Assembly (NCBI GenBank): GCA_963578605.1 | Contig: CAUZEA010000035.1 | Location: forward strand, 1 to 51,221 | Direction of reading: 5' to 3' | Source: JAKVCB01 sp963578605 | Lineage (GTDB): Bacteria > Planctomycetota > Planctomycetia > Pirellulales > Lacipirellulaceae | Length of the DNA stretch: 51,221 nt | Part shown: positions 37,501 through 46,410 of the stretch, in pieces | Position numbering within the stretch: the first letter of the stretch is position 1 | Layout: every line of letters starts with the position of its first letter | Notes under the pieces: generated by a model | Told to the model about the DNA's origin: nothing | Seen by the model: only the letters and a program-made list of their open reading frames with translations | Databases searched by the model: none | Program-made: the position numbers and the translations under genes

Positions 37501-38220
37501 CGGGTCGCCGAGATCAGCGCCCGGGTAATTGGCAATGCTGTAAGCGGTTGGGCCGAAAGCCACCATGTGGCCTGGCTGGACGGGGTCGGCCAGTGAAGTG
37601 ACGCCGGCGAGGATCTGGGACCGTGCCGCTGCCACATCCACCGGCGTGTTCACCGAAACCCGGACCGTCCCTGTAGCTGTACCGCCCTGGCCATCGGAGA
37701 TTTCGTAGTCGAACGAATCGGCACCGGCGAAGTCTGCCGTCGGCGCGTACACCAGTTGCCCCTCGGCATTGGTGCTGAGGGTTGCATGGGCCGGGTCGGT
37801 GGAGCCGGTGAGCGCCAGCAGGTCGCCGTCGGCATCCGTGTCGTTGGCGAGCAGGTAGTCGACCACGGCCGGCTGGCCGCTGGTGGTCAGCAGTACGTCT
37901 GGCTTGGCCACTGGCGGCGTGTTCACAGGTGCTACGCGGCCGAAGTTGGCCTTCCAGAGCGCGTAGTGGGCATTACCAATCGGGGTGCCCAGCTGATCGT
38001 CGTTCGCGAGCGGCGTGTTGGTCCCTACTGCATCCTGCCAAAGGGTGTAGTCGGCCGCGTCGACAATGTCATTGTCATTGAAATCGCCCGGCGCGCCGGC
38101 CAGCAACCGGCGATCTTCGAGTCGTTCGACGCGGAGCGAACGGCCGCACGCACCGCCGCGAGATTTTTTTCGGGTCCGGTGTTGTCGACTCACTGAGGTT
38201 CCCCCCACCGGTTCGCTCAC
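34588..38220 (-). CDS. Large secreted M60-like (mucin-type) metallopeptidase with dockerin and LamG-like domains
   Basis: 1210 aa. N-terminus has RVERLEDRRLLAG (31-42), the planctomycete extracellular-protein motif, then a dockerin-like segment (45-94, DFNDNDIVDAADYTLW), a cadherin-like tandem module (about 101-190, DTDADGDLL), and a GATase/ThuA-like region (about 195-440). The catalytic M60 (enhancin-like) domain has HELGH with H751, E752 and H755 and a candidate third ligand E778. After a second cadherin-like segment (about 920-1005), a LamG-like concanavalin domain fills 1010-1207. M60 peptidases attack glycoproteins such as mucins. Start ATG at 38220. The 20-bp direct repeats and a hairpin lie upstream. 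Confidence 0.85.
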   Translation of the reverse strand: MSEPVGGTSVSRQHRTRKKSRGGACGRSLRVERLEDRRLLAGAPGDFNDNDIVDAADYTLWQDAVGTNTPLANDDQLGTPIGNAHYALWKANFGRVAPVNTPPVAKPDVLLTTSGQPAVVDYLLANDTDADGDLLALTGSTDPAHATLSTNAEGQLVYAPTADFAGADSFDYEISDGQGGTATGTVRVSVNTPVDVAAARSQILAGVTSLADPVQPGHMVAFGPTAYSIANYPGADLGDPMIAVATLGQGRVIALPDHQWLNMDSHGNDPSMAALYQNSVRWLADSTAWDTHLVTYNDQDNADWLTSRGFTQVVNATASTLTAHLSEADVLVGAWLGSNVSDEVLTTVGDFVTAGGGLLVCEYGIGYQWWWNKPSEEIPGNRLLRLAGIGFVKQWPHDSGLQSVTAASGQVTAGDVLDLLAGSGSLSQAERDQVSEVYNRLNLVLAQDDSLQARLDTGFWDRVGSINPTPTTPVTDVFEKALLTQEMNLIGDRPPAEVTAHRTAEAVYGTIAADAARLPGHTVTIDTSRTGLIATGMYVVPGETVTVTVPASLAGRGYSLRVNTHVDTISGRDSWLRVPSGVSRSFDIDSTTFEIANAFGGAIYIDVGGRAAGTRPGLGLVDVVIDGAIEAPLFVLGETTGAQWTSTVRNNPAPYADFVSGNVAFNVPSAWIRNLDNPVELMQHWHDAVAFQDWVGGFEGLRTGPDRINYDVQISVGLLHAGYPIQGPVSYGNKIVDLEALQNSGDWGWFHELGHEMQRHPELGWGSDNVWTFPGDVEVTVNIFANAALEFLAPGTGTERWGWSAHADQVMGRAIDTISDTSKPNFDQKDAYPFYFQLADGAWGWQGYRNVLSTYVQDALNHPDRLPTGGQQEKDQWLVRWSEHNEVDMTGYMVDHWGLEVSQSALDVVAAMGLPGWMPLASSTGSLKISVGGTTTVDLAGAGLSLDGTAILVSVSQPSVGGLTSHADGTYTYVPAEGFVGSDSFEMTYRSSAGNEQTFTIDVLVEQPGPIASWNFDEGSGTIAADGTGGGNTGQVDGASWTEGYAGNALEFDGIDDRVLLGTGPSLEGLTDFTALAMVRTTATSDGILIQQRNGGYNGEYILKVNADGRVNFWMYGDSRYQFNITSAEAIHDGQWHHLAAGRNGDDGFLYIDGQLAATGSGSVVNLRSNIATGIGADIRDNNQYFRGAIDEVAIYDFALSGEEIAELAL

Positions 38221-38269
38221 AACAAGTTATGAGCGAATAGCCAATTCGCAAGAGATGCGAAACAAACCA

Positions 38270-38309
38270 CAAGTCTTTCATTATGGATACAAGTCTCTGG
38301 TTATGGATA
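38270..38309. repeat. Two-copy 20-bp tandem direct repeat upstream of M60-like gene
   Basis: CAAGTCTTTCATTATGGATA and CAAGTCTCTGGTTATGGATA stand head to tail and match at 17 of 20 bases. They lie 50-90 bases before the start codon at 38220, where a regulator pair would bind. Confidence 0.7.
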
Positions 38310-38375
38310 GGACAAATAACTTTACGCAAATCAAACAGGTAAAGTTATCCTTAAGCAATCAACGCGGCGCAATAT

Positions 38376-38401
38376 TCACCGCGGGGAAATATTCGCGGTG
38401 A
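38376..38401. repeat. Inverted repeat with 8-bp arms
   Basis: TCACCGCG and CGCGGTGA pair perfectly around a 10-base loop GGGAAATATT. No T run follows, so it is more likely a binding site or RNA hairpin than a terminator. Confidence 0.5.
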
Positions 38402-38515
38402 CCAAGACTCGTAACGTCGTAACGCGGGTGCAGTTAACGGGTTCTACCCATCCAAGAAAGAGGCCTACCGTCCCTGTTTCAGCGGAAAGTTCCTGCCAAA
38501 ACGAAAGCAGTGTGG

Positions 38516-38548
38516 GGTTCTAAGCGAGGTTCTAATCGGGGGTTCTAA
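38516..38548. repeat. GGTTCTAA word, three copies
   Basis: GGTTCTAA starts at 38516, 38528 and 38541, spaced 12-13 bases, separated by short unrelated linkers. May be a cluster of binding sites; could be chance or a decayed larger repeat. Confidence 0.4.
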
Positions 38549-38588
38549 CAGGGTTTCTCGAAGTAGCCTGTCTGGCTGCTTGTCTTTT

Positions 38589-41245
38589 TTAGAGATCGTT
38601 GCCAACCTCCTCAAATACCTGCTCGAGGATACTTACTGCGATGTCCTGATCAGCAGGCGGGTCGTCGAGGGCCGAAGTGCTGAGGTCTTGCTCTACAGGG
38701 GCTGCGGCGGGCTGATAAGTGAGCTCTTGGAGTGCCTGGTTCACGAGCAGGTTCTGTTCGGGCTCGTCAGGCTCGTTGGCTGGCTCATCGGCGGTGGTGA
38801 AGGTGAGGTCAACCGTCTGGTTGGATGCATCTTCAAGGATGGTGACATCCGCGATTGCGTCCAGCGTCGATGCGGCCTTGTTCTCGTAGCGGCGGGTGAA
38901 GATTCCGTTATCGTCACCGCTGCCACTACCGCGCCAGGCAACCAGGTGCAAGCGATCATTGGGGCCGATAGCCAGTGCGGGAGAATATTGACCACCCGTG
39001 GTGAGCGAGTTCACACGGAACTCGGCCGTCTACGGGGTGCTATCAGCGTGGTAACGCCGGGCAAAGATGCCTTCGCTATCTTCGGAACCTGCACCCTGCC
39101 AGGCCACCAAAAACTGCCCGTCGGGGTACATCAGCACCGACGGGGCACTCTGACTGCCCTCGGTCGTCTGGTTCACCTGGACCGTGGAAGTTGCCGCACT
39201 GCCATCGGCGTTGAATGTGCGGGCGTATATCTCGTCGCCACCACGCCAGGTCACGACGAACCGGCCATCGTCCACCATCGCCACGGTTGGCTCATGCGCA
39301 GCGTTGTGCGTCGGTTCCACATCGAACCATCCCAGGTCGGTGCCACTAGCGTCAAATCGCTTGGCCCGAATTCGGGGCCAATTCCCACCACCATCCGTAT
39401 CTTGCCACACTACGACGAATGCCCCGTTAGAGGTTGTTGCAATCGATGGATAATTTTCCTCAGACCTGTGGTTCTCATGTCGTTGCCAGCTGGCGCCTTC
39501 TCCGTATTCTTCAAAGATTTGTATCTGGCCGCCAACTGCCGCGTCCCAATTATATCGTTGGCCATACACTCCCCAGTTGCTCTCGCTCCCGGCGGCATCC
39601 AGGCTCGCCCAGGTCACCACAAAATCCCCGTTGGCCGCCATCGCCACTTCGGGTGAACGCTGCTGGTCCTCGGTTGTTGCATTTACTCGGAACTCGTCAC
39701 CTGCGGTGGTGCCGTCGGCGTTGTAACGCTGGGCATAAATGCCCCAGCTGCTGCCATCCTGGGCGTGACTCTGCCAGGTCACCACAAAGCGGCCATCGGC
39801 TGCCATCGCCACCGAGGGATTACGCTGCTTGTCACCGGTGTGGGTGTTGACCTGGAACTCGTCACCGGCGGCCGTTCCGTCCGGGTTATAACGCTGCGCG
39901 TAAATGCCCCAGCTACTGCCGTCCTGCTCATAACTCTCCCAGACCACGACGTAACGGCCATCGGCTCCCAGTACTACCGAAGGCGATTCCTGGGAATCGT
40001 TCGTGGTGGTGTTGACCTGCCGGGTCGGGAAGATGGTGAACGTCGTCGTCCAATCGCCGCCGGCCGCGCCGTTGACATCACCGTCCAGGGCGCCGCCCGC
40101 CGCATCGAAGATCGTGTCGCGGGCCGTCAGCGTGAAATCACCGTCGTCCAGCGGGGTAATGAACGTCAGTAAGGCCTCGTACTGGTACGACTCGGCGTCC
40201 AGGCCGTAGGTGACCGACGTGATCGCGTCGGGGTTCCAAACGCCGTTTTTCTCCAGACGCCAGTTCCAACGATTGGTGACACTGGTCAGCCCCTGGTCCG
40301 CACCCACGGTCGACATCGGTTCGCTGAAGGTTACGATCAACTGCGATACGTCCTCGATCAGATGCCGCCCGGCGACCGAATCGGCCTGCTCGCCAAAGCG
40401 CACTGTGCGCGCGTCGGTCACGACCGGGGCGGCCGTGTCGCTGACCCAGGTGGCGACCAGTTCGCCTTCGTCCCGCAGGCCCAGCGAAAGGTCGCGCTGA
40501 TGGCCGTCGGTGACATCGTTCAGTCGGAACTCGTTCGACTGGGCGCTACCGGCCGCGTTGTACCACTGAGCATAGACCCCTTCGCGATCCCCGTCCTGGC
40601 CCATACTGGTCCAGCCAATGATGAAGTTGCCGTCCGCATTGACCTGAACTGTCGGATCGTACTGTCTGCCGGTGGTGAAGCTGTTGACCGCGATCTGGCC
40701 GCCGCTGGCGCTGCCGTCGGCCGCATACTGCCGGGCGAAGATGCCCATGCCATCGGCGTCGGGTCCCTGCCAGGCGATGACGAACTGGCCGTCGCGGGTC
40801 ATCGCGATCGAAGAAAATTCCTGCATCCCCGCCGTGGTACTGTTTACCGTGAATTCAGCGCCCAGGGCCGTTCCGTCAGCAGCGAACCGGCCGGCCAGGA
40901 TGTTGCCGCCACTGGTAAAGGCCACCACAAAGCGGCCCTGCGCATCGACCCCCACGGTCGGGTCGGTCTGATCACCCGCGGTGCTCGTGTTGACCGCGAA
41001 CTGGCCGCCAGCCGGTGTTCCATCGGCATTGAACTGGCGGGCCACGATGCCTGTGCCATCGGCGCCCGCGCTTTCCCAGGCCGCCACGAAACTGCCCAGC
41101 GGCGACATGGCCAGGGACAGATCGGACTGCGCGCCGGCGATAGTACTGTTGAGGGCGATCTCGGCGGTTAACGCCCGACCCGCGGCATTGAACACGCGGG
41201 CCACCACACCATTGCCATCGGTGTCGGCGGTTTGCCAGACGCGAC
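38589..41245 (-). pseudogene. Repeat-rich propeller-like extracellular protein with in-frame stop and lost 5' end
   Basis: Two pieces in one frame, 39030-41245 (about 740 aa) and 38589-39014 (141 aa), are separated by an amber TAG at 39030; after it the code resumes with TAEFRVNSLTTGGQYSPALA, which matches the repeat unit. The protein consists of many copies of a roughly 50-residue unit of the type G-x-FVV-x-W...GIYAQRYNADGT..G-x-EF-x-VN, as in bacterial beta-propeller-like adhesin repeats. The very C-terminal part is acidic (DDPPADQDIAVSILEQ). The 5' part is absent: at about 41240 the frame runs into the SMP-30 pseudogene. So this is a gene cut at one end and broken by a stop. Confidence 0.75.
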
Positions 41246-42481
41246 GTGAAGTAGATCCTTCCCTGATCGTCGGCGTCGAGATCGTTCGGTCCGCCGAGTG
41301 GATTGCCGTTGTACGCGTCCGCAAGAACCGTGATTTCTCCCGTCTGCATGTCCGTGCGTGTGACGCGCCCGACGCTCTCGCAGGCGAGTAGCCTTCCCTC
41401 GCGGTCGAAGAGCAGGCCGTTCGCGGCGTTACTCTTCTCGCGAAAGACGCTGAGCTTGCTCTCTTTTGGACTCCACTTCATGATCCGATCCTCGGACATG
41501 TTAGTGAAATAGACGTCGCCGGAGAGGTCCACTGCGGGGCCTTCCAGAAACACAAGCGAGCGCTCGCGGCGCGGAACGGTTTCGCCGAAGTACCTGCTGG
41601 TCTCCAAGCTGGCGTAGCGGGCCGATGATTTTGCCTTGGCGACCGACGGTCGGCTGTCATCAACCTCGATCTTCGAGCGCAGGAAGGCAATGATGCGTGA
41701 GATCGCCGTGTCCAGGTGGTCAGCAGTGGAACGGGGCTGGTAGACAATGTCAACAAAGCCTTGGTAGTGCACGCCGCGCAGGATGTCGAAGATTTGATCG
41801 TAGTCGATCCACGGCTCAGAACCGTCCGCCTGCGGATTGTAGAACTTCACTCGCACATAGCTTGCCAATGACGCGGTCTCGCGGATGCTCTCCAGGTAAT
41901 CGCCTTTAGCCGATCCAGCACGTGCTTTTCCGCTCGCACCTCGTGAACCGGCGAACTCCCCGGTATCCAACATGAACGTCAAGGTTGGATGATCGACCAG
42001 GTTGAAAAATCGGATCACCTCTTTTTCGGTCCCGCAGAGAGCTCCGTGGTTGTGGTTTTGTAGCGCGATCGGCAATCCGACCTCAGCACCGAGCTCGGCG
42101 ACGCGCCGAATCCCCGCCGCGGAGCGCCGCGTCGCGCTGGCCTTCATTGGGCGGACTACCAGCAAACACACGCAGCAGTGGCGCACCGAGAAAGGTCGCC
42201 CCCCGTATGGCCTCGCGACCTTTCGCCAGTTCCGCCTCGTGTTGCGACTCAGGAAGGCCAAAGTTTGTCGAGAGGCTGAACATCGACACCGATAGACCAT
42301 TGTCGAGATAATCGCGGCGGATCTTCTTCAGCAGCTCGGTGCCTGTCTCCGGCAAGTTGCGAATGTGCAGGCTCGCACCTTCGAGGTCTAGCTGGCCGCA
42401 AAGAGAGAGGAATCCGAAGACGTCCATCTTCCCGCTGGAGAGCAGCTCCGAATAGTTCAGCGAGTAGTTGCTAATTTTCAT
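41236..42481 (-). pseudogene. Sugar phosphate isomerase/epimerase - SMP-30 fusion, frameshifted and cut
   Basis: N-terminal 115 codons (from ATG 42481) read MKISNYSLNYSELLSSGKMD, then GASLHIRNLPETG and VSMFSLSTNFGLPES, the first part of an AP-endonuclease-2-type TIM-barrel epimerase. Around 42110-42135 the frame changes: the next part reads AGIRRVAELGAEVGLPIALQNHNHGALCG. After the barrel (WIDYDQIFDILRGVHYQGFVDIVYQP) an SMP-30/gluconolactonase-like part begins (RSLVFLEGPAVDLSGDVYFTNMSEDRIMKW, NGNPLGGPNDLDADDQGRIYFTSR) and ends abruptly near 41240, where the repeat protein sequence takes over in another frame. Cytosolic or exported form unknown. No signal peptide. Confidence 0.75.
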
Positions 42482-42611
42482 CCGATTCCTCAGAAATCAG
42501 GAAGCCAGAATGGCGCAGTAGGCTCTTTCATCGCAGGGCTGAAATCGTACCATAGATTCTCATATTAGTCTCCCAACCGATCAGGTCCCCCAGCATGGCT
42601 TGGCAATGAAT

Positions 42612-43076
42612 TCAACGGCGTTCTGATTCCTCTTCTAGATGCCTTCTGGCCGTTGCATCCATCTGCTTCAAGATCGCTGTGAAGTGCCGATACGCCCCTT
42701 GGACGACATTGGTCGTATTGCCCTTACGAATGCGGAGGAAGGCCCCCGTTGAAACATCTTCACCGACTTCCAACGTCCCACCGGCACGCAAAAAGGCCAC
42801 AAGGTATGGGTAGATCATCTCCTCGTGCAGTTGATCCTTGGCCCTGACAATCTTCTGCACCTTTGGCTCGTCGATTTGCAGTAGTTGATTGAACTGCTCC
42901 TTTGGATGTGCGTAGTCCAAAGCCGACATAGGAATGTCATTGAGTCGGAAACCTAGCTCATGCGGCGAGCCCTCCTCTTCTGTGAGCCAGTACGTCGTAT
43001 GTTTGATGAGATACTGATAGGAAATTTGATTTCCGCCGACAGGTCTGAGCCTACCAGGAGGAAATAGTGAACTCAA
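42612..43076 (-). CDS. Hypothetical protein, 154 aa
   Basis: Not recognised. A short charged protein without signal or membrane segment. Visible stretches: YWLTEEEGSPHELGFRLNDI, KEQFNQLLQIDEPKVQKIVRAKDQLHEEMIYPYLVAFL (helical), then TLEVGEDVSTGAFLRIRKGNTT and ATARRHLEEESERR. The start is uncertain: the frame begins at a TTG at 43076 without a good ribosome binding site, and the 21-bp repeat at 43014-43034 lies within codons 15-21. The first part may thus be foreign, and the true gene may be 5' truncated, or start at the internal ATG of MSALDYAHP. Confidence 0.45.
   Translation of the reverse strand: MSSLFPPGRLRPVGGNQISYQYLIKHTTYWLTEEEGSPHELGFRLNDIPMSALDYAHPKEQFNQLLQIDEPKVQKIVRAKDQLHEEMIYPYLVAFLRAGGTLEVGEDVSTGAFLRIRKGNTTNVVQGAYRHFTAILKQMDATARRHLEEESERR
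43014..43034. repeat. 21-bp direct repeat with palindromic core, copy 1
   Basis: The same 21 bases (beginning CTGATAGG, ending GATTTCC) occur at 51134-51154. The core GGAAATTTGATTTCC is a perfect inverted repeat with a three-base loop. The repeats bracket 8.1 kb that includes an IS3-type transposase scrap. Confidence 0.85.
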
Positions 43077-43410
43077 GGTGGAAAGGAGTCCCAGGGCGGT
43101 CTGTCAGGCCGCAAAATACGGGTGGACCTCGCAGCTCAGACGCAACGTCCCCAGGCCGACGTGCGTCGGTGATGATTATAAGGTGGCCAGGAACGTGCCC
43201 ATGTCCACGTAGGTCAGTTCTTGGAGTTGGTCGGCAGAAGCGGAATCGAGCTCTTGGACCAAACCATCTGCGTCCGGTGGTGCTCTCAGTGCCATCGCCT
43301 GCCCGCGGAATGATGCATTGGCATCACCTCTGGCCCATCCCATTGCGCATGAAGACGTGAAGGGCCAGGCCCAAGAACGACACGCGTGTAGATTCTGAAA
43401 TGGCTTCCAG
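43077..43410. other. Mostly non-coding stretch with a possible gene remnant
   Basis: 334 bases between two minus-strand genes. The plus-strand frames here look random. A minus-strand frame of 55 codons (43176-43343) is the only coding-like item and is listed separately. Confidence 0.35.
43176..43343 (-). pseudogene. Possible remnant of a small protein
   Basis: A 55-codon minus-strand frame from an ATG at 43343 to a TAA at 43176. It reads FRGQAMALRAPPDADGL and QELDSASADQLQEL, then TYVDMGTFLATL, balanced like a real soluble protein. Just upstream, a hydrophobic stretch RVSFLGLALHVFMRNGMGQR reads in a different frame. So this may be a frameshifted remnant. No family recognised. Confidence 0.3.
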
Positions 43411-44376
43411 CTATTCCGTCGGCTGGAGGCTGTCTTCAGGCAAGGTCTTCAGCCATGCCTCGTACTCGGCGAGGATGTCATCGTTGCTGACGAAGGGCTT
43501 GAAGATCAGCCTGCTGCGGACCGTGGCCTCTCGTCCAGGGATGAGGTCACGCATGTGGGAGCGGTAGTCCCAGGCGGGATTGGTCCGCTGAAACTCCTCG
43601 CTGAAGCCCCCGCCCGAGGGCGACATGAAGGGGACGAAATAGTCGCCCAGCTTCCTGTCCATCATCACCACGAATACCATGTCGTCGAAGCGACCATACC
43701 AGATGGGGTGCTTCGGGTCGAAGCGCAGATCGCAGAAGCCCTCGTGGAAGCCGCTGCCGCCGTGGGGGTAGGGGGAATCATCGACCTGCTTGATGGGCGG
43801 GAATTCCTTCTCCGTCCAGGAGGCGGGCGCGATGGATGAGCGGTCGCCGTGGGTCTCCGAGAAGTGCCGCACCCAGTTGCCATCGGTCTGCAGGACGTAG
43901 ATGCCCGGGTCCGAGGGCCCGTTCATGTAGCAGGTGTCATTCCAGTAGCCGGTGGTGGCGTTGGTCATGAACGTGGCGACGTGATCCACATAGTGAGGCG
44001 GCTTCACCGTGTAGCTCTCGGTGACGCGCTGGTCGCCGGACTCGACTGAGATCATCGCGCCGTCCTCGCCGAGCTTCTCGATGGCGCAGGAGCGTCGGAT
44101 GCCGATGACGCCGGCGTACCTGGGATTGAAGATGTTCGAGGACCATTTGGCGTGGGACCAGTGGTGGATGCCGGTGTAGCTGCTGCGGTCTGATCCGCCG
44201 TGGGAGTAGTTGTCGCCGATGACTACGCGGATGTCACCGACCTCGAAAGTGTAGGTGTGGTCGGGATCGAAGTTGGACTTGTCGAACTTCGACCACTGGG
44301 CGTAGGACTTGTCCTCTGCTCTCGCTGTTGCGATCAGAACAACCATCAGCAGGCCCAACATGATCAGCTTCGCCAT
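43411..44376 (-). CDS. Secreted protein of unknown family, 321 aa
   Basis: Signal peptide MAKLIMLGLLMVVLIATARA, ATG at 44376 with GGAGTGAG upstream. The frame is open further to 44670, but that part overlaps the divergent promoter and has no known segment. The mature part has many Trp, Tyr, His and Gly: FEVGDIRVVIGDNYSHGG, HHWSHAKWSSNIF, MMDRKLGDYFVPFMSPSGGGFSEEFQR. This suggests a beta-rich carbohydrate-binding or enzyme fold, but I recognise no catalytic motif. Divergent from the glycosidase-like pseudogene at 44570. Confidence 0.7.
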   Translation of the reverse strand: MAKLIMLGLLMVVLIATARAEDKSYAQWSKFDKSNFDPDHTYTFEVGDIRVVIGDNYSHGGSDRSSYTGIHHWSHAKWSSNIFNPRYAGVIGIRRSCAIEKLGEDGAMISVESGDQRVTESYTVKPPHYVDHVATFMTNATTGYWNDTCYMNGPSDPGIYVLQTDGNWVRHFSETHGDRSSIAPASWTEKEFPPIKQVDDSPYPHGGSGFHEGFCDLRFDPKHPIWYGRFDDMVFVVMMDRKLGDYFVPFMSPSGGGFSEEFQRTNPAWDYRSHMRDLIPGREATVRSRLIFKPFVSNDDILAEYEAWLKTLPEDSLQPTE

Positions 44377-44569
44377 CGCTCTCACTCCTGTTGTGTGGTC
44401 TGAGGACCACGGTGACCGGTGTGCGCTGGCTCGCGCGCGCATTACTTGTAGACTCTGAGGGTGCCGTCCCGCAATCCCACGATGATCTCGCAACAAAGTG
44501 ATGTTTTTCGCGCGGCGCTGTGCGTCGTTCCCATGCGAGATTCCTGCTTGGCCAAAAAATGGAGATGTG

Positions 44570-46081
44570 ATGCGATTCAGCCTTCCCATTGCGCTGATTA
44601 TTTTCAGCACAGTCTCGTGTCCGCTGTCGGCCGAACCGAGAGACGAGCCCGGTATAATCGTTCTCAACATCGGGGCAAAGCAGCTTTTCGTCGATGACTA
44701 CGCCGTCGACGAACTCAGGGGCGTTCGACGGACCATGCACCAAGTGCGGAAGTGGCTGGGCAATCCCGTACTTCGGCCGGAACATCCTTGGGAACAGAAC
44801 CGAATTGCCACTCGAGATGCGCCGCTATGGAACCCGGTAGAACGTCGTTGGGAATACTATTACTTTGCGCACGCCAATAAATCGGATAATGAGGGGAGAC
44901 GAAGTTATACGTGCCTTGCGGTGTCGAAAGATGGTCTGAAATGGGAAAAACCGATCGTCGGCCTGTATGAGTACCAGGGGTCGAAGAAGAACAACATCGC
45001 CAAGCCGGGATCGCAAACGCGGGGTGACATTTCACTGTTCCATACGATTTCCGACCTGAACGACCCCGATCCGAATCGATGCTACAAAGGATTCATCGGC
45101 GAGCGAAATCCGTTGCCCGCCTCTTCGCCCGACGGGCTCAAATGGAGCGTTCTTTCTGACAAGAGGATTCCCTCTGGGGAAGCGTCCTATCTTGTTTATG
45201 ATGATCTTGGCAAACAGTACGTTGCCACGCTCAGACACAAACACGAAAATCGCCGGGCTGTCACGCTCTCCACCAGCAAGGATTTTATCCATTGGACATC
45301 ACCGGTTCTGATTTGCTACGCCAATGAGCGGGATCAGCAACGCGGTCGACATTGGTTGCAGCGACACCTTGACGACACCACGAAGCAAAAGCCTTTCTAC
45401 AACGTTCCAGCAGAATACGACACTCAGGTTTACGCCATGGGGGTGTTTCCTTATGAGGGACTCTACGTCGGACTGCCGACAATGTTCTACCACACCGGGC
45501 ACAACGATGGCCTTTCCGACGTGACTTTATCGGTAAGCCGCGACCTGCGCTCCTGGAAAAGAGTAGGTGACGGGAAACCTTTTATTCCACTTTCGTCCAC
45601 AGGCGACGGTTTCTACGACACGGCATAGATTCAGTCGCCAGCAAATGCGATTCGTCGGGGCGACGAACTCTGGTTCTATTACTCGGTGGGGAATTACCGT
45701 GGCTTGGCCCCCGGATCGAAAGCCCCGGAAGATGCGGGAGCGATCTGTTTATCAAAACTTCGGCTGGATGGGTTTGTCTCGCTCGACGCAGGTCCCACCG
45801 ATGCAACGGTATTGACGAAACCGCTGCAGTGGCATGGGGCGAAGTTGTGGATCAACGCCGACGCCTGTGGCGGCGAAGTCCGGGTGGAGATAGTCGATGC
45901 CGGGGGGAGGCTTTTGGACAAAAAGTATTCTAAGGATGAAGCCATCCCGATCGATAACGACGGGGTGCGTCTGCCGGTCCGATGGAAAAGCGGTGCCAAC
46001 TTGCAAGCGCTGGAAGACCGGAAAGTTCGGTTGCGCTTTCATCTTCGCAACGCGAAACTATACGCGTTCTGGACCGAATAA
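44570..46081 (+). pseudogene. Glycosidase-like five-bladed propeller protein with an in-frame stop
   Basis: Start ATG at 44570 (GGAG upstream) with signal peptide MRFSLPIALIIFSTVSCPLSA. The body resembles GH32/43/68-type propeller enzymes: KQLFVDDYAVDELRGVRR, NPVLRPEHPWEQ, GEASYLVYDDLGKQYVATLRH and WKRVGDGKPFIPLSSTG. At 45626 there is a TAG; the frame then carries on without change as IQSPANAIRRGDELWFYYS and ends in a second beta-sandwich (RVEIVDAGGRLLDKKYS, NAKLYAFWTE) at 46081. The interrupted codon was probably CAG (Gln). Without readthrough the product lacks its last 150 residues. Confidence 0.75.
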
Positions 46082-46410
46082 ACGCGGGGTTGAAGCCGTC
46101 GCCAGACCATCAATCCCGAATTGCTCGCGTGGGACGATTTTCGGCACTCGCTGAGCAGTGCCGTAATTGGGTCGTTTATTGCGACGTGACGCAGGCTGTC
46201 AATAGATACGCTGCGGGTTCAGCGGGCCTATCAGCCTCGGTTCGGTCAAAATGGTCAGTTTCGGCGGCCATCGCAATTCGATTCCACCCGACTGTTACGA
46301 CAAAGCTCTTGTGTGCTAAAATCCTGAAAGGGCGGTGAAAATTACGATTTTCGCTCAGCCAAGGCAAACAATTTAGGCACCCGGTCAATTTGAGTGAAGG
46401 AACCAAAACG
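46082..46410. other. Intergenic
   Basis: 329 bases between the interrupted glycosidase-like gene and the nitrilase-family gene. I saw no gene, repeat or confident promoter; GAAGGA at 46396 is the nitrilase-gene ribosome binding site. Confidence 0.4.

Larger units (their letters stand above)
38221..38588. other. Intergenic upstream of the M60-like gene
   Basis: 368 bases between the repeat-protein pseudogene and the M60-like gene, both minus strand. Holds three kinds of repeats listed separately: TTAGAACC words near 38516-38548 (as read on minus), a hairpin at 38376-38401 and two 20-bp direct repeats at 38270-38309. Confidence 0.5.

Noticed and set aside
43067..43360. Plus-strand frame as a gene
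   Set aside because: Composition rich in Arg, Pro, Ser and Gly without structure, typical of a chance frame in GC-rich DNA.
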